64,000 nucleotides of DNA from Macrotrachela quadricornifera (taxonomy: Eukaryota > Rotifera > Eurotatoria > Philodinida > Philodinidae). Numbering within the stretch: the first letter of the stretch is position 1; every line of letters begins with the position of its first letter. The DNA lies in assembly GCA_022393335.1 (NCBI GenBank), contig JAJEKB010021543.1:1101042-1165041 (forward strand), read 5' to 3'. A program made the position numbers and the translations under genes. The notes beneath the pieces are model-generated. The model ran no database searches. It was not told the origin of the DNA and saw only the letters and a program-made list of their open reading frames with translations. Of this stretch, positions 1 through 10,018 are shown one piece after another.

Positions 1-107
1 AGAATAATCATAAATGAACCAAACATTCCAATAATAATCATTGTTAACCCTCCATAGATTAATATTTGACGACCTACTTCAACCAGAATTGCTGTTGAAA
101 ATGACAT
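1..107 (-). CDS. Rhodopsin-like GPCR, N-terminal fragment (3' end outside window)
   Basis: Reading the minus strand from the ATG at 107 gives 35 codons to the window edge: a short polar N-terminus, then 'GRQILIYGG' followed by a continuous hydrophobic stretch (LTMIIIGMFGSFMIIL). This is the usual start of transmembrane helix 1 in the large orphan 7TM receptor families of bdelloid rotifers, which often read IxRQILIYGG. The start is chosen because it is the only ATG, has an A at -3 (AAAATG), and the hydrophobic segment follows at once. It would act at the plasma membrane as a G-protein-coupled receptor. Only helix 1 is visible, so ligand and subclass cannot be stated. It is divergently oriented to the AIM24 gene, with 875 bp between the two starts. 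Confidence 0.5.
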   Translation of the reverse strand, partial: MSFSTAILVEVGRQILIYGGLTMIIIGMFGSFMII

Positions 108-982
108 TTTTCTCGTACCTAATATTTAATATCACTTGTTCTTCTTCGTATTAAGTAAAATAAAAAAAAGAATATCGTCATATTTTTTTCTAGATGAAAT
201 GTCTTTTCTATATTTTTAATTATTTATATTAAATTATGTGTATAATATTTTCTCATTTTGACGATAATCTTATATGAAGCTTTCTTATTTTATACAAATT
301 AAAATTTCTACGAGTGTATAAAACATTTATCAAAAAATGATATCGGATTGTTAACAATAGACAAATGAAAAATGTCAAGTAGTATCTATCATTATATAAA
401 TAACATATTTTAGGACTATGAAATAAAAGATATTCAGCAGTTATTTTTCTTTAAATATCATCGTTGGTTCATTTAATATTTAAAAAGAATTATATTAATG
501 CTTTTATGTCTATGTCATGAATCAACATGTCTGAAAAATTTTTCTCATATTTATACAAAATTTTTTTTTGTAAGATATACAAGCAATTATCTAGCAAATT
601 CGAAGTAGATTGTGATACTGTTACTAAATATTTATACTTGAAAAATAACTAAATGTTCTGAAGTTTTACATTTTGTTTGAAAACAGAATTTTTCGGATCT
701 CTTTTAAACATGATTTTCTTTTTATATCGAATTATATGAGTAAATAGACATTAGCCTTCGTTAATCAAAATAAGACTATTTATAATGATTCTTTTTTCTA
801 TAAAACGTGATTATCATAAGCGAACGAAAAAAAAAAAAAGATTTGTTTTATTCTTATTTCTCTATTATATCTTATTATGATACATTACCTTGGCGTGTTT
901 CATTTAATCGCGACTATATTTTTATATCATTCCTTGCATCAATAAAAAAAATCCAGTATATTTATATAAATCAACATAATAA
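108..982. other. Intergenic, divergent promoter region
   Basis: This AT-rich stretch between the GPCR start (minus) and the AIM24 start (plus) has no supported ORF. A 74-codon ORF at 807-1031 merely overlaps the AIM24 first exon in another frame. The region should hold both promoters, but no specific element is recognisable. Confidence 0.5.
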
Positions 983-1814
983 ATGGCCTTTGCGTCTCCA
1001 CCAGCACAACAATTGCCACTTGGTAGTTTAGCAGATATAACTGGTGAGTTTCCTGGAGGTTATTATAAAATTGATCATCGAGATACAAATACAATTCTTT
1101 CAATAACATTATTGGCTAATGCACAATTGTTTGCTCAACCAGGTGCAATGGTTACTATGACACCTGAAGTTAAACTTAAAGGAAAATTAAAATTTTCTTT
1201 TAAAAAAATGTTTACAGGTGGTGAAATGTCTCAATCAACTTATACAGGTCCTGGAGAAATATTATTTGCACCACCAATTTGGTAAGATTTTAAAAAATTA
1301 TTTTAAGAGAATAATATGACTTTTTTTTTTATATTTCAAGGGGTGATATAATTGCAATAAATTTAGATGGAAATACTCGTTGGACAGTTGGTAAAGGAGG
1401 ATTTTTAGCAATGTCAGATGGAATTCTAAAAGATACAAAATCACAAGGTCTCGGTAAAGCAATGTTTTCTGGTGAAGGTTTATTTGTTCAACAATTTACG
1501 GGAAAAGGAGTTATTTTTGTTACATCTCTTGGTGCAATTATTCGACGTCAATTAGGACAAGGTGAACAACTAATTGTAGATAATGGTCATTTAGTAGCTT
1601 GGACTTGTCCATATTCAATTGAAAGAGCAGGTGGTGGTGTTGTATCTGGTATGCATAGTGGTGAAGGACTTGTTTGCAGATTTACAGGACCTGGAATTAT
1701 TTATATTCAGGTAATTAAGTATAATAAATTAGTTTTTTTCATTTGAAAATTATTTAGACTCGCAATCCAGAAGCTTTATCAGATTGGATCGCAAGTCATA
1801 TGCCTTCCAGCTAA
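983..1814 (+). CDS. AIM24-family protein (3 exons)
   Basis: Exons are 983-1281, 1341-1710 and 1758-1814. The two introns (59 and 47 bp) have GT-AG borders and joining them keeps one frame, giving 241 aa, close to the usual size for the family. The product is Gly-rich beta-strand repeats typical of the AIM24/TIGR00266 fold: 'GYYKIDHRDTNTILSI', an AMVTM segment, 'TYTGPGEILFAPP', 'GDIIAINLDG' and 'GLVCRFTGPGIIYIQ'. The family is named after a yeast mitochondrial inner-membrane protein, but bacterial and animal homologues are poorly characterised and no enzymatic activity is known. No targeting peptide is obvious at the N-terminus. An AATAAA at 1921-1926 is a plausible poly(A) signal. Intactness and splice consistency make the gene model strong; the cellular role is uncertain. 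Confidence 0.85.
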
Positions 1815-2704
1815 TAATGTGCCTCTTTAGTTTTTATAAACTTATTTATTAATATTAACATTTTTATCGATTGTAAATCAATTATCTTACATATATTTTG
1901 AGTTTTGATCGTTCACTAACAATAAAATATAAAATATAAGTATATTATTAATATCTTGTTTAATTTTTATAATTTGTTACTTGAATCGTAAAATAGAAAT
2001 ATCAAATTCAGTATTAATAATTAAAACATATCAAATATCCTTTAAAATTGTCCTTCACCATATTGAGAAGAATTATATGGATTATTTTGAACAGCTATGG
2101 AAAAAAAAACAGCAACTAATACAGTTTAAATTATTATTAATTGATTACATTAGAAAAAGTAACAATGTCAATTGATCTATTGTATAGAAGTAACCAGCTA
2201 CTTTCAAGTATTACAGTTCAGAATTCAAGAAGAACTTGACATTCTTTAATTGTAATTTTAATCGTAACAAAATGCATATTAATTCTAATATGATTACTAC
2301 CATAATTGGTAGAAACGCCAGCATCCATCGCTTCATCAACAAATGTAATATTCTAACGAATGCTTGTTACTATGATTGTCTAACATTCAACAACAATAAA
2401 TAGGATCATGAAATCTGAAGTGTCTTGAAAACATTGAGATTTATTTCTGTATTCACTTTAATCTAAACAAATGAATACCATAAGATGATCAGAATGGAAA
2501 CAATTAGTTAGATGTTTTTCATAAAAATACGAGACATTCAATAAATAGTTTTGATAAGACAAAGAAGATGTAATTGAAAATCTTATTGATCTAGTAGAAA
2601 TAATAATTACATATTTATTCAACTGAACTAATAAAGAAAACAAGAAAAATCATCTATTTCGAAAAGAAATATATAATTTATTATAAAGATATTATAATAA
2701 ATAT
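1815..2704. other. Intergenic, convergent
   Basis: About 890 bp between the convergent AIM24 and TPR genes. It contains the AIM24 poly(A) signal near 1921. ORFs of 61-64 codons here look random (Asn/Ile/Lys-rich, no motif). Nothing else is recognised. Confidence 0.5.
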
Positions 2705-5700
2705 TTAAATAATGTTCTCATTCATTTCGTTATTATCATCATATTCTTCCATAAGTCGTACTATATTCAATTCAACAGTCCATCGATCATGATGCCAATA
2801 AGGTTGACATTGTTCATAGATAGCTAATGCTTGTTTATAATATTTAAGTGCCAATGTAAATTCATTAAGATAATCATAACAAATACCAATATTAGACAAA
2901 CTTTTTCCAATATCCTGATGATTTGGTGATAGAATTTTTTCACGTATTAAAAGACATTTTTGTTCATATGCTAGAGAAAGTTCATATTGATGACGAATTC
3001 GTTGTACTTGACCCAAATAAGAAAGAGTAGTAGTAATAGATAAATGTTCCGAAGATAAATTAACTTCTTTAATTTTTAAACATTTTTCAAGATATTCAAT
3101 AGCACAATCAAAATTTGATTTTTTATTCCAAATACTAGCAATCCATTGTAAACAATCAGCAATTTGAATATGATCATTGGGATTATATTCTGTAAGTATA
3201 GTTAAGGCACGTTGATAATAATCGAATGCTTCATCATATTTTCCATGATCATATCTAATTTGAGCAATATCCATAAGATTATCAATAATATCTGTATAAA
3301 AAGATGGATAATATTTCTCTCTAAGTATTAATGCTTGTTGAAGAAAATTAAATGCTTCATTATATTTCATTTGATCACCTAAAGTATTACCAATATGATC
3401 AAAATTTTTTGCAATACTAAAATAATCTGATGGATAATATTTTTCTCGAATATCTAATGCTCGATGTTGATAGACAAGAGCTTCATCATATTTTTTTTGA
3501 GCTCGAAAAATACATCCAATATTACTAAGACAAATAGCAATTTCCCAATGACCAGGTGGATAATGATTCTCATAGAATATTAATGCTTGTTGATATGATT
3601 TGAGTGCATCATCATATTTCTTTTGCATATATAGTACACTACCTATTTTAGCATAACTAGTACCAATACGTACATGACCGGATGGATAATATTTCTCTCT
3701 AATCGAAAGTGCTCGCTGTTGAAAATCAAGAGCTTTATCATACTTTTCTTGATTATTTAATATATCACCAATAATACTAAGACAAATAGCAATTTTTTCT
3801 TTGTCAAATGAATAATATTTCTCATAAATTGTTATTGCTTTTAATTCAAGATGAAGAGCTTCATCATACTTTTTTTGTTGATTAAGAACATTAGCAATAT
3901 TTTCAAAACTAAAAGCTACATTCATATTATCAGATGAATAACATTGCAAATAGATTTTTAATGCTTGTTGATATAGATCGAATGCTTCATTATACTTTCT
4001 CTGACCAACTTTTATACTACCGATAAGATTAAGACTATTTGCAATTTTTGCATGACAAGAAGGAAAATTTTCTTCTCGAATAGCTAATGCTCGTTCTTGA
4101 TATTTAAGTGCTTCTTCATATTTTTCCTGTTGATTTAAACTAGAGCCAATATTGCAAAGACTTAAGGCAATATCTGTATGATGAGATGGACAATACTTCT
4201 CATAGATTGCTAATGCTTGTTGATAGTAGTCAATGGATTCATCATACTTTCCTTGATCACTAAGAATATTACCTATGTGATTAAAACTATTAGCAATACT
4301 TGAATGATCATAAGTACAGTTATTTTTTCGAACTGTTAAAGCTCGCTGTTGAAAATCGAGTGCTTCATCATACTTTCCTTGTTGATAAAGGACATTACCA
4401 ATATTAGATAGACTAGTAGCAATATATGGGTAGTTGGATGGTTCAAATGTTTCTCTGATCATTAGTGTTCGTTGATAGAAGTTAAGAGCTTCATCATATT
4501 TTCTAATGGCATTTAAAACATTACCAATATGTTCGAGAGTATTAGCTATGACAATATAATTGGATCCATAATGTTTCTCTTGTGTTAAGAGTGCTTGTTG
4601 ATGGATCTGTAAGGCTTCATCATATTTTTCTAGTTGATACAATGTAGTACCAATGTTATTGAGACTAGTAGCATAATCAACATGACCAAATGGATAACAT
4701 TTCTCATAGATTTTCACTGCTCGTTGATGATAATTAAAAGCTTCACTATATTTTCCTTGTTCATTTAATATAATACCAATATGACCAAGACTATGTGCTA
4801 TATCAATATGATCGGAAGGAAAATGTTTCTCTCGAATTTTAAGTGCTTGTTGTTGAAATTCAAGTGCTTCGTCATACTTTTTTTGTCCTTTTAGAATATT
4901 ACCAATATGTACGAGATCAATAGCAAATTGAATATGATCAGAAAAATAATATTTTTGTTTAATTAATAATGCTCGTTGTTGAAAATCAAGAGCTTCATCA
5001 TATTTATCTTGTTGATATAAAATATTACTAATATTACGTAGACTAGAAGCAATTCTGATATGATCAGATGGATATAATTTCTGTAGCATTGTTAATGCTT
5101 TTTGATAATAATCTAGTGCTTCATCATATTTTCTTTCATCTTTGAGAGCGTAACCAATACAATCAAGAGTTAGAGCAATATCGGAATGTCCCGATGGATA
5201 AATTTTTTCTTGAATTGTTAATGCTTGATGATAAAGTTCAATAGCTTCACTAAACTTTTTTTGTCGACATAATATATTTCCAATATTATTAAGACAAGCA
5301 GCATTACCAATATAACATGATGAATGGTTATTTTGTTGTATTGTCAATGATCGTTGATAAAAGACAAGAGCTTCTTCATACTTTCCTTGATGATTTAAAA
5401 TATTACCAATATTATTAATGGTAATAGTTAAATCAATATAATCAATTGAATAATAATCTTCTTGCATTGTCAATGCTCGTTGATAGAAATTAAGAGCTTC
5501 ATCATATTTTCCTTGTATACTTAAAATATTACCGATATAGTTGAAAGTATTAGCAATATGTGCATAATAAGTTGGATAATGTGTTTCTAATATTGTAAGA
5601 GCTTGTTGATGAAAATCTAGAGCTTTCTCATAATTTCCTTTTCCACTTAATACTATATAGCCAATATTATTCAAAGTACTAACTATATTCATATGACCAG

Positions 5701-7708
5701 ATGAATAAAATTTTGTTTGCATTGCCAATACTTGTTGATGTAGATCTAGAGATTCATCATATTTTCCTTGACCATATTTAATATTTCCTAGACTACTAAG
5801 ACCCCAAGCTATACCAATATGATTTGGTGGATAATATTTTTTTTGTATTACCAAAGCTTGTTGAAGAATATCGAGAGCTTCATCATATTTCTCTTGTCGA
5901 AAGAGTATATTACTAATACTAATGAGGGTAGAAGCCATGTGTACATGACCTGATGAACAACATTTTTCATAAATAATCATTGCTCGTCGATGATAATCAT
6001 AGGCTTCATCATATTTTCCTTGATCTGTTAATATCCAACCAATATTTCTAAGATTAGTAGCAATATCAAAATGAAAATAATTATAATATTTTTCTCGAAT
6101 TATTAATGCTTGTTGAAAAAAATCTAATGCTTCATCATTTCTTAATTGACTATAACGAATTAAACCAATATTATCTAAACTAGTAGCAATATATCCATGA
6201 CTAGATGAATAATATTTTTTACGTATATTCAATACTTGTTGATGAATATCATAAGCTTCATCATATTTTCCTTGCATTTCTAATAATTCTCCAATATCGG
6301 AGAGTACATTAGTAGAATCTTTAATACGAATTGGTTCAGTTTGTATCATATAATTATATGCTCTATCATAATATTTACGTGCTTCAATACATTCTCCTTT
6401 CCAATGAAAAATTTGACCAATACAATATTCTATCCATGCTCGATCTTCATCATATGAATTAATTAATAAATGTTGAAAATATTTTTGAGATTGATTCCAT
6501 TGATTCATATCACATATTAGTTTACCAAAAATAATTGGAATACTTAAATTTTCTATTTGACGATGTATATCATGAATATATTTTTCTATAATCATTTTTC
6601 CATCATTTACTGTTGTCATTTTAATAATCGATATTTGTTGATTTTGTTGAATATTATCTAATCGAAATGTTGTATTTAAATTGAATAAAATTTCTTCTTC
6701 ATATGAAAATTCATTAAATTGAGTTATATCAGTAAAGATAATATTACTATCAAGATTTTGTAAATCACATTCAATTTGAAAAAGTATGATAATATAATTT
6801 GATTGTTTTTTTGAATGTATAGGAAAATTTAATATTGATGGACGAATACAGGTTCCTGTTAAAAATCCTTTCATTGAAATAAGTTTACCTTGATTTTGTT
6901 TTAATCGATTAAATTCATCAATTGATAATATCCTTTGACAATAAATAATTAATTTAGTTTTATTAAATTGTTTATGTTGATCAGAAAGACATTCAATAAG
7001 ATCATGTAAGAAATATCGTAATATATAAAGTTGATTAGTATCTTCTGTTCGTAATGCTTTATTAATTATTTTTCTAAGAAATGAATTTTTTAAATACCAA
7101 TATATAGCTTTATTTGCTTGATATTCTTCTTCAAATTTATCAATTAATTTAAGTTCTTTAATATTATCTTGATAATAATAACGACATGTATCAATCATTT
7201 GTTTTTTTGCTTGTTGATCATATGGTAAAAGTAATAGAATATTATGAAGAAGTTGAAGCCAAAGAAAATCATTTGAATATTTTGATAAATCTTTTGTTAT
7301 ATAATCATTTTGATCAAAAATACACCATATAGAAAAATATTTTTCAATAAAATCAATTTGTTCTTGAATTGATAAACATAATAAATTAAATTCATCGTAA
7401 ATACCAATTATTCTTGAATCTTCTAAAAGTAAATATTCATATTGATCTTTTTTTAAACAATATATAAATATACAATTTATTTGATTAAGATTAATTAAAT
7501 GAGATAATATTTGTGATGCACATGAACCTGGAATAATTATAAGAATTTTTTCTTTTTCAATTGATTCAATAAAATTAATACAATGTTCAAGTTGATTATG
7601 ATAAATAATATAATCATTAATATGACGTAATTCATTATTATCATATAATTCATTATTTGGATTAAAATATATTAGAGTTATATTCTCTTTATTTTCAATT
7701 CTATTCAT
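2705..7708 (-). CDS. Giant TPR (kinesin-light-chain-type) protein with N-terminal ADP-ribosyltransferase-like domain
   Basis: An uninterrupted 1,667-codon frame. Residues ~10-135 form an alpha/beta region ('ILIIIPGSCASQILSHLIN') that in bdelloid proteins often precedes an ART domain. Residues ~205-385 resemble the R-S-E class NAD:arginine ADP-ribosyltransferase fold: 'IIYCQRILSIDEF' at the usual YRGQ position (256-259), 'GKLISMKGFLTGT' at the usual FLSTS position (282-286), and 'YEEEILFNLNTTFRL' carrying the E-x-E motif (337-339). From ~400 to the end there are about 30 TPRs, some 28 of them regular 42-residue units of the pattern YDEALDFxQQALxIxEKYYPSxHxxIAxSLxNIGNILxxQGK. TPR arrays of this type bind protein partners. 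The Arg and Ser expected in the ART active site are replaced, so catalysis is doubtful. No intron is needed and no signal peptide or TM segment is seen; a cytosolic scaffold is likely. The start ATG is followed at once by the conserved N-terminal region. Confidence 0.9.
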   Translation of the reverse strand: MNRIENKENITLIYFNPNNELYDNNELRHINDYIIYHNQLEHCINFIESIEKEKILIIIPGSCASQILSHLINLNQINCIFIYCLKKDQYEYLLLEDSRIIGIYDEFNLLCLSIQEQIDFIEKYFSIWCIFDQNDYITKDLSKYSNDFLWLQLLHNILLLLPYDQQAKKQMIDTCRYYYQDNIKELKLIDKFEEEYQANKAIYWYLKNSFLRKIINKALRTEDTNQLYILRYFLHDLIECLSDQHKQFNKTKLIIYCQRILSIDEFNRLKQNQGKLISMKGFLTGTCIRPSILNFPIHSKKQSNYIIILFQIECDLQNLDSNIIFTDITQFNEFSYEEEILFNLNTTFRLDNIQQNQQISIIKMTTVNDGKMIIEKYIHDIHRQIENLSIPIIFGKLICDMNQWNQSQKYFQHLLINSYDEDRAWIEYCIGQIFHWKGECIEARKYYDRAYNYMIQTEPIRIKDSTNVLSDIGELLEMQGKYDEAYDIHQQVLNIRKKYYSSSHGYIATSLDNIGLIRYSQLRNDEALDFFQQALIIREKYYNYFHFDIATNLRNIGWILTDQGKYDEAYDYHRRAMIIYEKCCSSGHVHMASTLISISNILFRQEKYDEALDILQQALVIQKKYYPPNHIGIAWGLSSLGNIKYGQGKYDESLDLHQQVLAMQTKFYSSGHMNIVSTLNNIGYIVLSGKGNYEKALDFHQQALTILETHYPTYYAHIANTFNYIGNILSIQGKYDEALNFYQRALTMQEDYYSIDYIDLTITINNIGNILNHQGKYEEALVFYQRSLTIQQNNHSSCYIGNAACLNNIGNILCRQKKFSEAIELYHQALTIQEKIYPSGHSDIALTLDCIGYALKDERKYDEALDYYQKALTMLQKLYPSDHIRIASSLRNISNILYQQDKYDEALDFQQRALLIKQKYYFSDHIQFAIDLVHIGNILKGQKKYDEALEFQQQALKIREKHFPSDHIDIAHSLGHIGIILNEQGKYSEAFNYHQRAVKIYEKCYPFGHVDYATSLNNIGTTLYQLEKYDEALQIHQQALLTQEKHYGSNYIVIANTLEHIGNVLNAIRKYDEALNFYQRTLMIRETFEPSNYPYIATSLSNIGNVLYQQGKYDEALDFQQRALTVRKNNCTYDHSSIANSFNHIGNILSDQGKYDESIDYYQQALAIYEKYCPSHHTDIALSLCNIGSSLNQQEKYEEALKYQERALAIREENFPSCHAKIANSLNLIGSIKVGQRKYNEAFDLYQQALKIYLQCYSSDNMNVAFSFENIANVLNQQKKYDEALHLELKAITIYEKYYSFDKEKIAICLSIIGDILNNQEKYDKALDFQQRALSIREKYYPSGHVRIGTSYAKIGSVLYMQKKYDDALKSYQQALIFYENHYPPGHWEIAICLSNIGCIFRAQKKYDEALVYQHRALDIREKYYPSDYFSIAKNFDHIGNTLGDQMKYNEAFNFLQQALILREKYYPSFYTDIIDNLMDIAQIRYDHGKYDEAFDYYQRALTILTEYNPNDHIQIADCLQWIASIWNKKSNFDCAIEYLEKCLKIKEVNLSSEHLSITTTLSYLGQVQRIRHQYELSLAYEQKCLLIREKILSPNHQDIGKSLSNIGICYDYLNEFTLALKYYKQALAIYEQCQPYWHHDRWTVELNIVRLMEEYDDNNEMNENII

Positions 7709-8582
7709 AATTTCAAAAGAATTTTCTATAACAATAGATGATCTTACAGTTAATGATAATGATTATTGATATTAACCTTCAAATTTTACAAGATATATAT
7801 ATATATTGTTATTACTAAAATCAAACAAAAAAAAATCAATGTCTACATTTATCTATTTTTTATTTCATAAATTTATACTTACGATTAAAGTATTGAATAA
7901 ACAAATAAATAGACTGTTTTGTTTAACAAATATATATCAATCTTATTTATATATTGTCAAAAAAAAAAAGGTAATGGGTTTTTTTTTTCATGTATATGTC
8001 TATTACCTTATAGAAAAGAAATATTACCTTCTTTACAAGGTAAGTAAAAAATATAAACAATGTGTATCTGAATATTAGTTATATTCTATTGTTTTTATAG
8101 ATAGTTTTATCATGGATTTTTTTCTTTTCGTTTTCAATGTCAACTCTTTATGCAATCAATAAAAATACATTTTATCTAGCTGAATTTGATCATATTATAG
8201 AATGACAAGAAAAAAAACATTTCTGGATATTAATAGATAACATCGAATCAAATGAAGATGTTTTGATTTTCATTGAATTATCAAAATAATAGTTAGAAGA
8301 GACAAGAAAAGGATGTTATCATAATCTATTGAGTGATGAAATAAACTATTAAAATCAAATCTTCATTTATTATCTGAGAATATTCATTGAATGTGATAAA
8401 TTTGACATATAGAATGAATAGTTTTCTGTTTTATTATTTTTCTCTTAGAATCTGACACGTAAACAGATATTAAGAATAAAATTTGTCCATTTTTTTCTTT
8501 TTGTTTCTTGGTTGTGTTGAGATCGAATGTGACATGATAATTCTTGATTTCATACGAAAGGAACTCGCACTTATACCCAGCC
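7709..8582. other. Intergenic upstream of TPR gene
   Basis: AT-rich, with a (TA) run at 7795-7805 and several A/T homopolymers. The 90-codon ORF at 7806-8078 is low-complexity Lys/Tyr/Phe and shares nothing with a known family. It must contain the TPR gene promoter; no element is recognised. Confidence 0.45.
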
Positions 8583-9576
8583 CCCTCCCGTTAGATTTCT
8601 TTCCTTTTAATTATTTTTTTATAGAGACTCATGTGAAGATACGAGATCATTAAACCAGAACGTGGACATTTTTAGTTTTAGGAAAAAAATCAATATTTTA
8701 GGAGAAGGATCATCATCAATGGGTATTTATTCCCTTATTATGTCAAGACCTATATCTCGTCCATAGTTTCATGAATAATAACCAAATTTTTACTATATAT
8801 ACGACTAAAGGTTCTCTACAAAATAATATCAAAATCATCTTATTCAATGATTATCCTGACGACCACTGTCTATCATAAAAAATTCTCTTTTTAACACTTA
8901 TTTTTCAATGCATGATAGACATTGTTTAATCTATAACTTCAGAAAGACTTGCAGCTAAAAAGTGAAATTTTCACTACAAATGCAACTTTATAAAATCTAT
9001 CAAATAAAAAAAGAAAAGCAAAACAAATATGTCAATCTTTATTAGTAGGATTCAAATTTCTGAAGAGACAGAGTTTATGAGGCATAATATATCAGAAAAC
9101 AATTAGTTTTTTAAGATTTTCGTTGTCAAACGTTGCTTTTTATGAAAAATAAACTTCATATTCAGAATCAGCATGTCAAAATACACCAAAAACTTAAATT
9201 TTATCGCGAAATATTTTCCATCAAAATTTTGTCGCGTAGGGGGGTACAGGTAAAAATTATCAAGTAAAAACGCCGAGGAGGAGTAGGGGAAAAATTTTAA
9301 TGAAAATATATCACGCTAAAATAATAAAATTTGTGGTAGATTTTAGCACGCTGGTTCTGAATATCATATTTATTTCCCATCAAAAGCAATTTTCAATAAC
9401 TAAAACCTCAAAATATTAACTGTTTTTTTGGTATTTTATATGGAAATTCACTCTTTCTTAAAATATTAGTTTTTTTGCTAACAGTAAAAAAGTCCACGTT
9501 CTGGTTTCGTGAGCTTGTATCCTCACATCAGTCCCTACAAAAAAATAATTAAAAGGAAAGAAATCTAGCGGGGTGG
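8583..9576. mobile_element. Foldback element with long inverted arms, left arm interrupted
   Basis: The segment 8583-8705 is the reverse complement of 9456-9576 at roughly 85-90% identity (shared core 'tagatttctttccttttaat', then an 'aaaccagaacgtggac' block). Just inside, 9080-9235 pairs with 9270-9430 (shared 'atattcagaaccagcgtg'-like core). On the right the two arms are almost contiguous, whereas on the left about 370 bp (8706-9079) separate them. The simplest reading is one ~620-bp palindrome, centred near 9250, with a later insertion in its left arm. No transposase ORF is present, so it would be non-autonomous. Confidence 0.7.
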
Positions 9577-9589
9577 TATAACCCACGGA

Positions 9590-9668
9590 CAGAGGTGTCC
9601 CGAGGTTCGAAGGATTGCGGGGGCGTCGCGGCCCCAACGCCCCCCCCCCTCTCATCGGGACACCCCTG
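9590..9668. repeat. 79-bp GC-rich palindrome with CAGAGGTGTCCC / CAGGGGTGTCCC ends
   Basis: The left end CAGAGGTGTCCCGAGG (9590) and right end CATCGGGACACCCCTG (to 9668) are inverted copies. The interior is GC-rich with a C-run. The terminal CAG..CTG and the CAGGGGTG motif recall hAT-type termini and match the ends of the element at 13825-15792. No target-site duplication is visible. Confidence 0.55.
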
Positions 9669-9783
9669 CCTATATGGGTATACTACTAACACCGGTAATA
9701 CCTTATATTTCTTCGCTAGTTTTTCTGATAAAATTCTTTTTTTTCTAAATTCGACGCAAAATCAGATTTCTCATTAACTCTAT

Positions 9784-9940
9784 AGTAGTATACCACTATA
9801 CCTCTAACACCACTATATCCTTTATATCGTTATACCATTGACATCGCTATACCGCTAACACTGCTATACCACCAACGCCACTATACCACCAACGCCACTA
9901 TATCACCAACGTCACTATATCACTGTTAGCGTCATCGGTT
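9784..9940 (+). repeat. 18-bp degenerate minisatellite
   Basis: Tandem units of about 18 bp around the consensus 'ccactataccaccaacg', roughly eight copies with decay towards both ends. An isolated related copy lies at 10348-10370, which suggests that the array was once larger or was broken up. Confidence 0.75.
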
Positions 9941-9959
9941 TTTACTTTATGACGCTATC

Positions 9960-10018
9960 ATATATATATATAGATATACACATGTATACATACGTACGTA
10001 CGTATATATATATATATG
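9960..10018 (+). repeat. TA / TACG microsatellite
   Basis: Alternating TA runs flanking a short (TACG)n core ('tacgtacgtacgta'). Confidence 0.8.
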
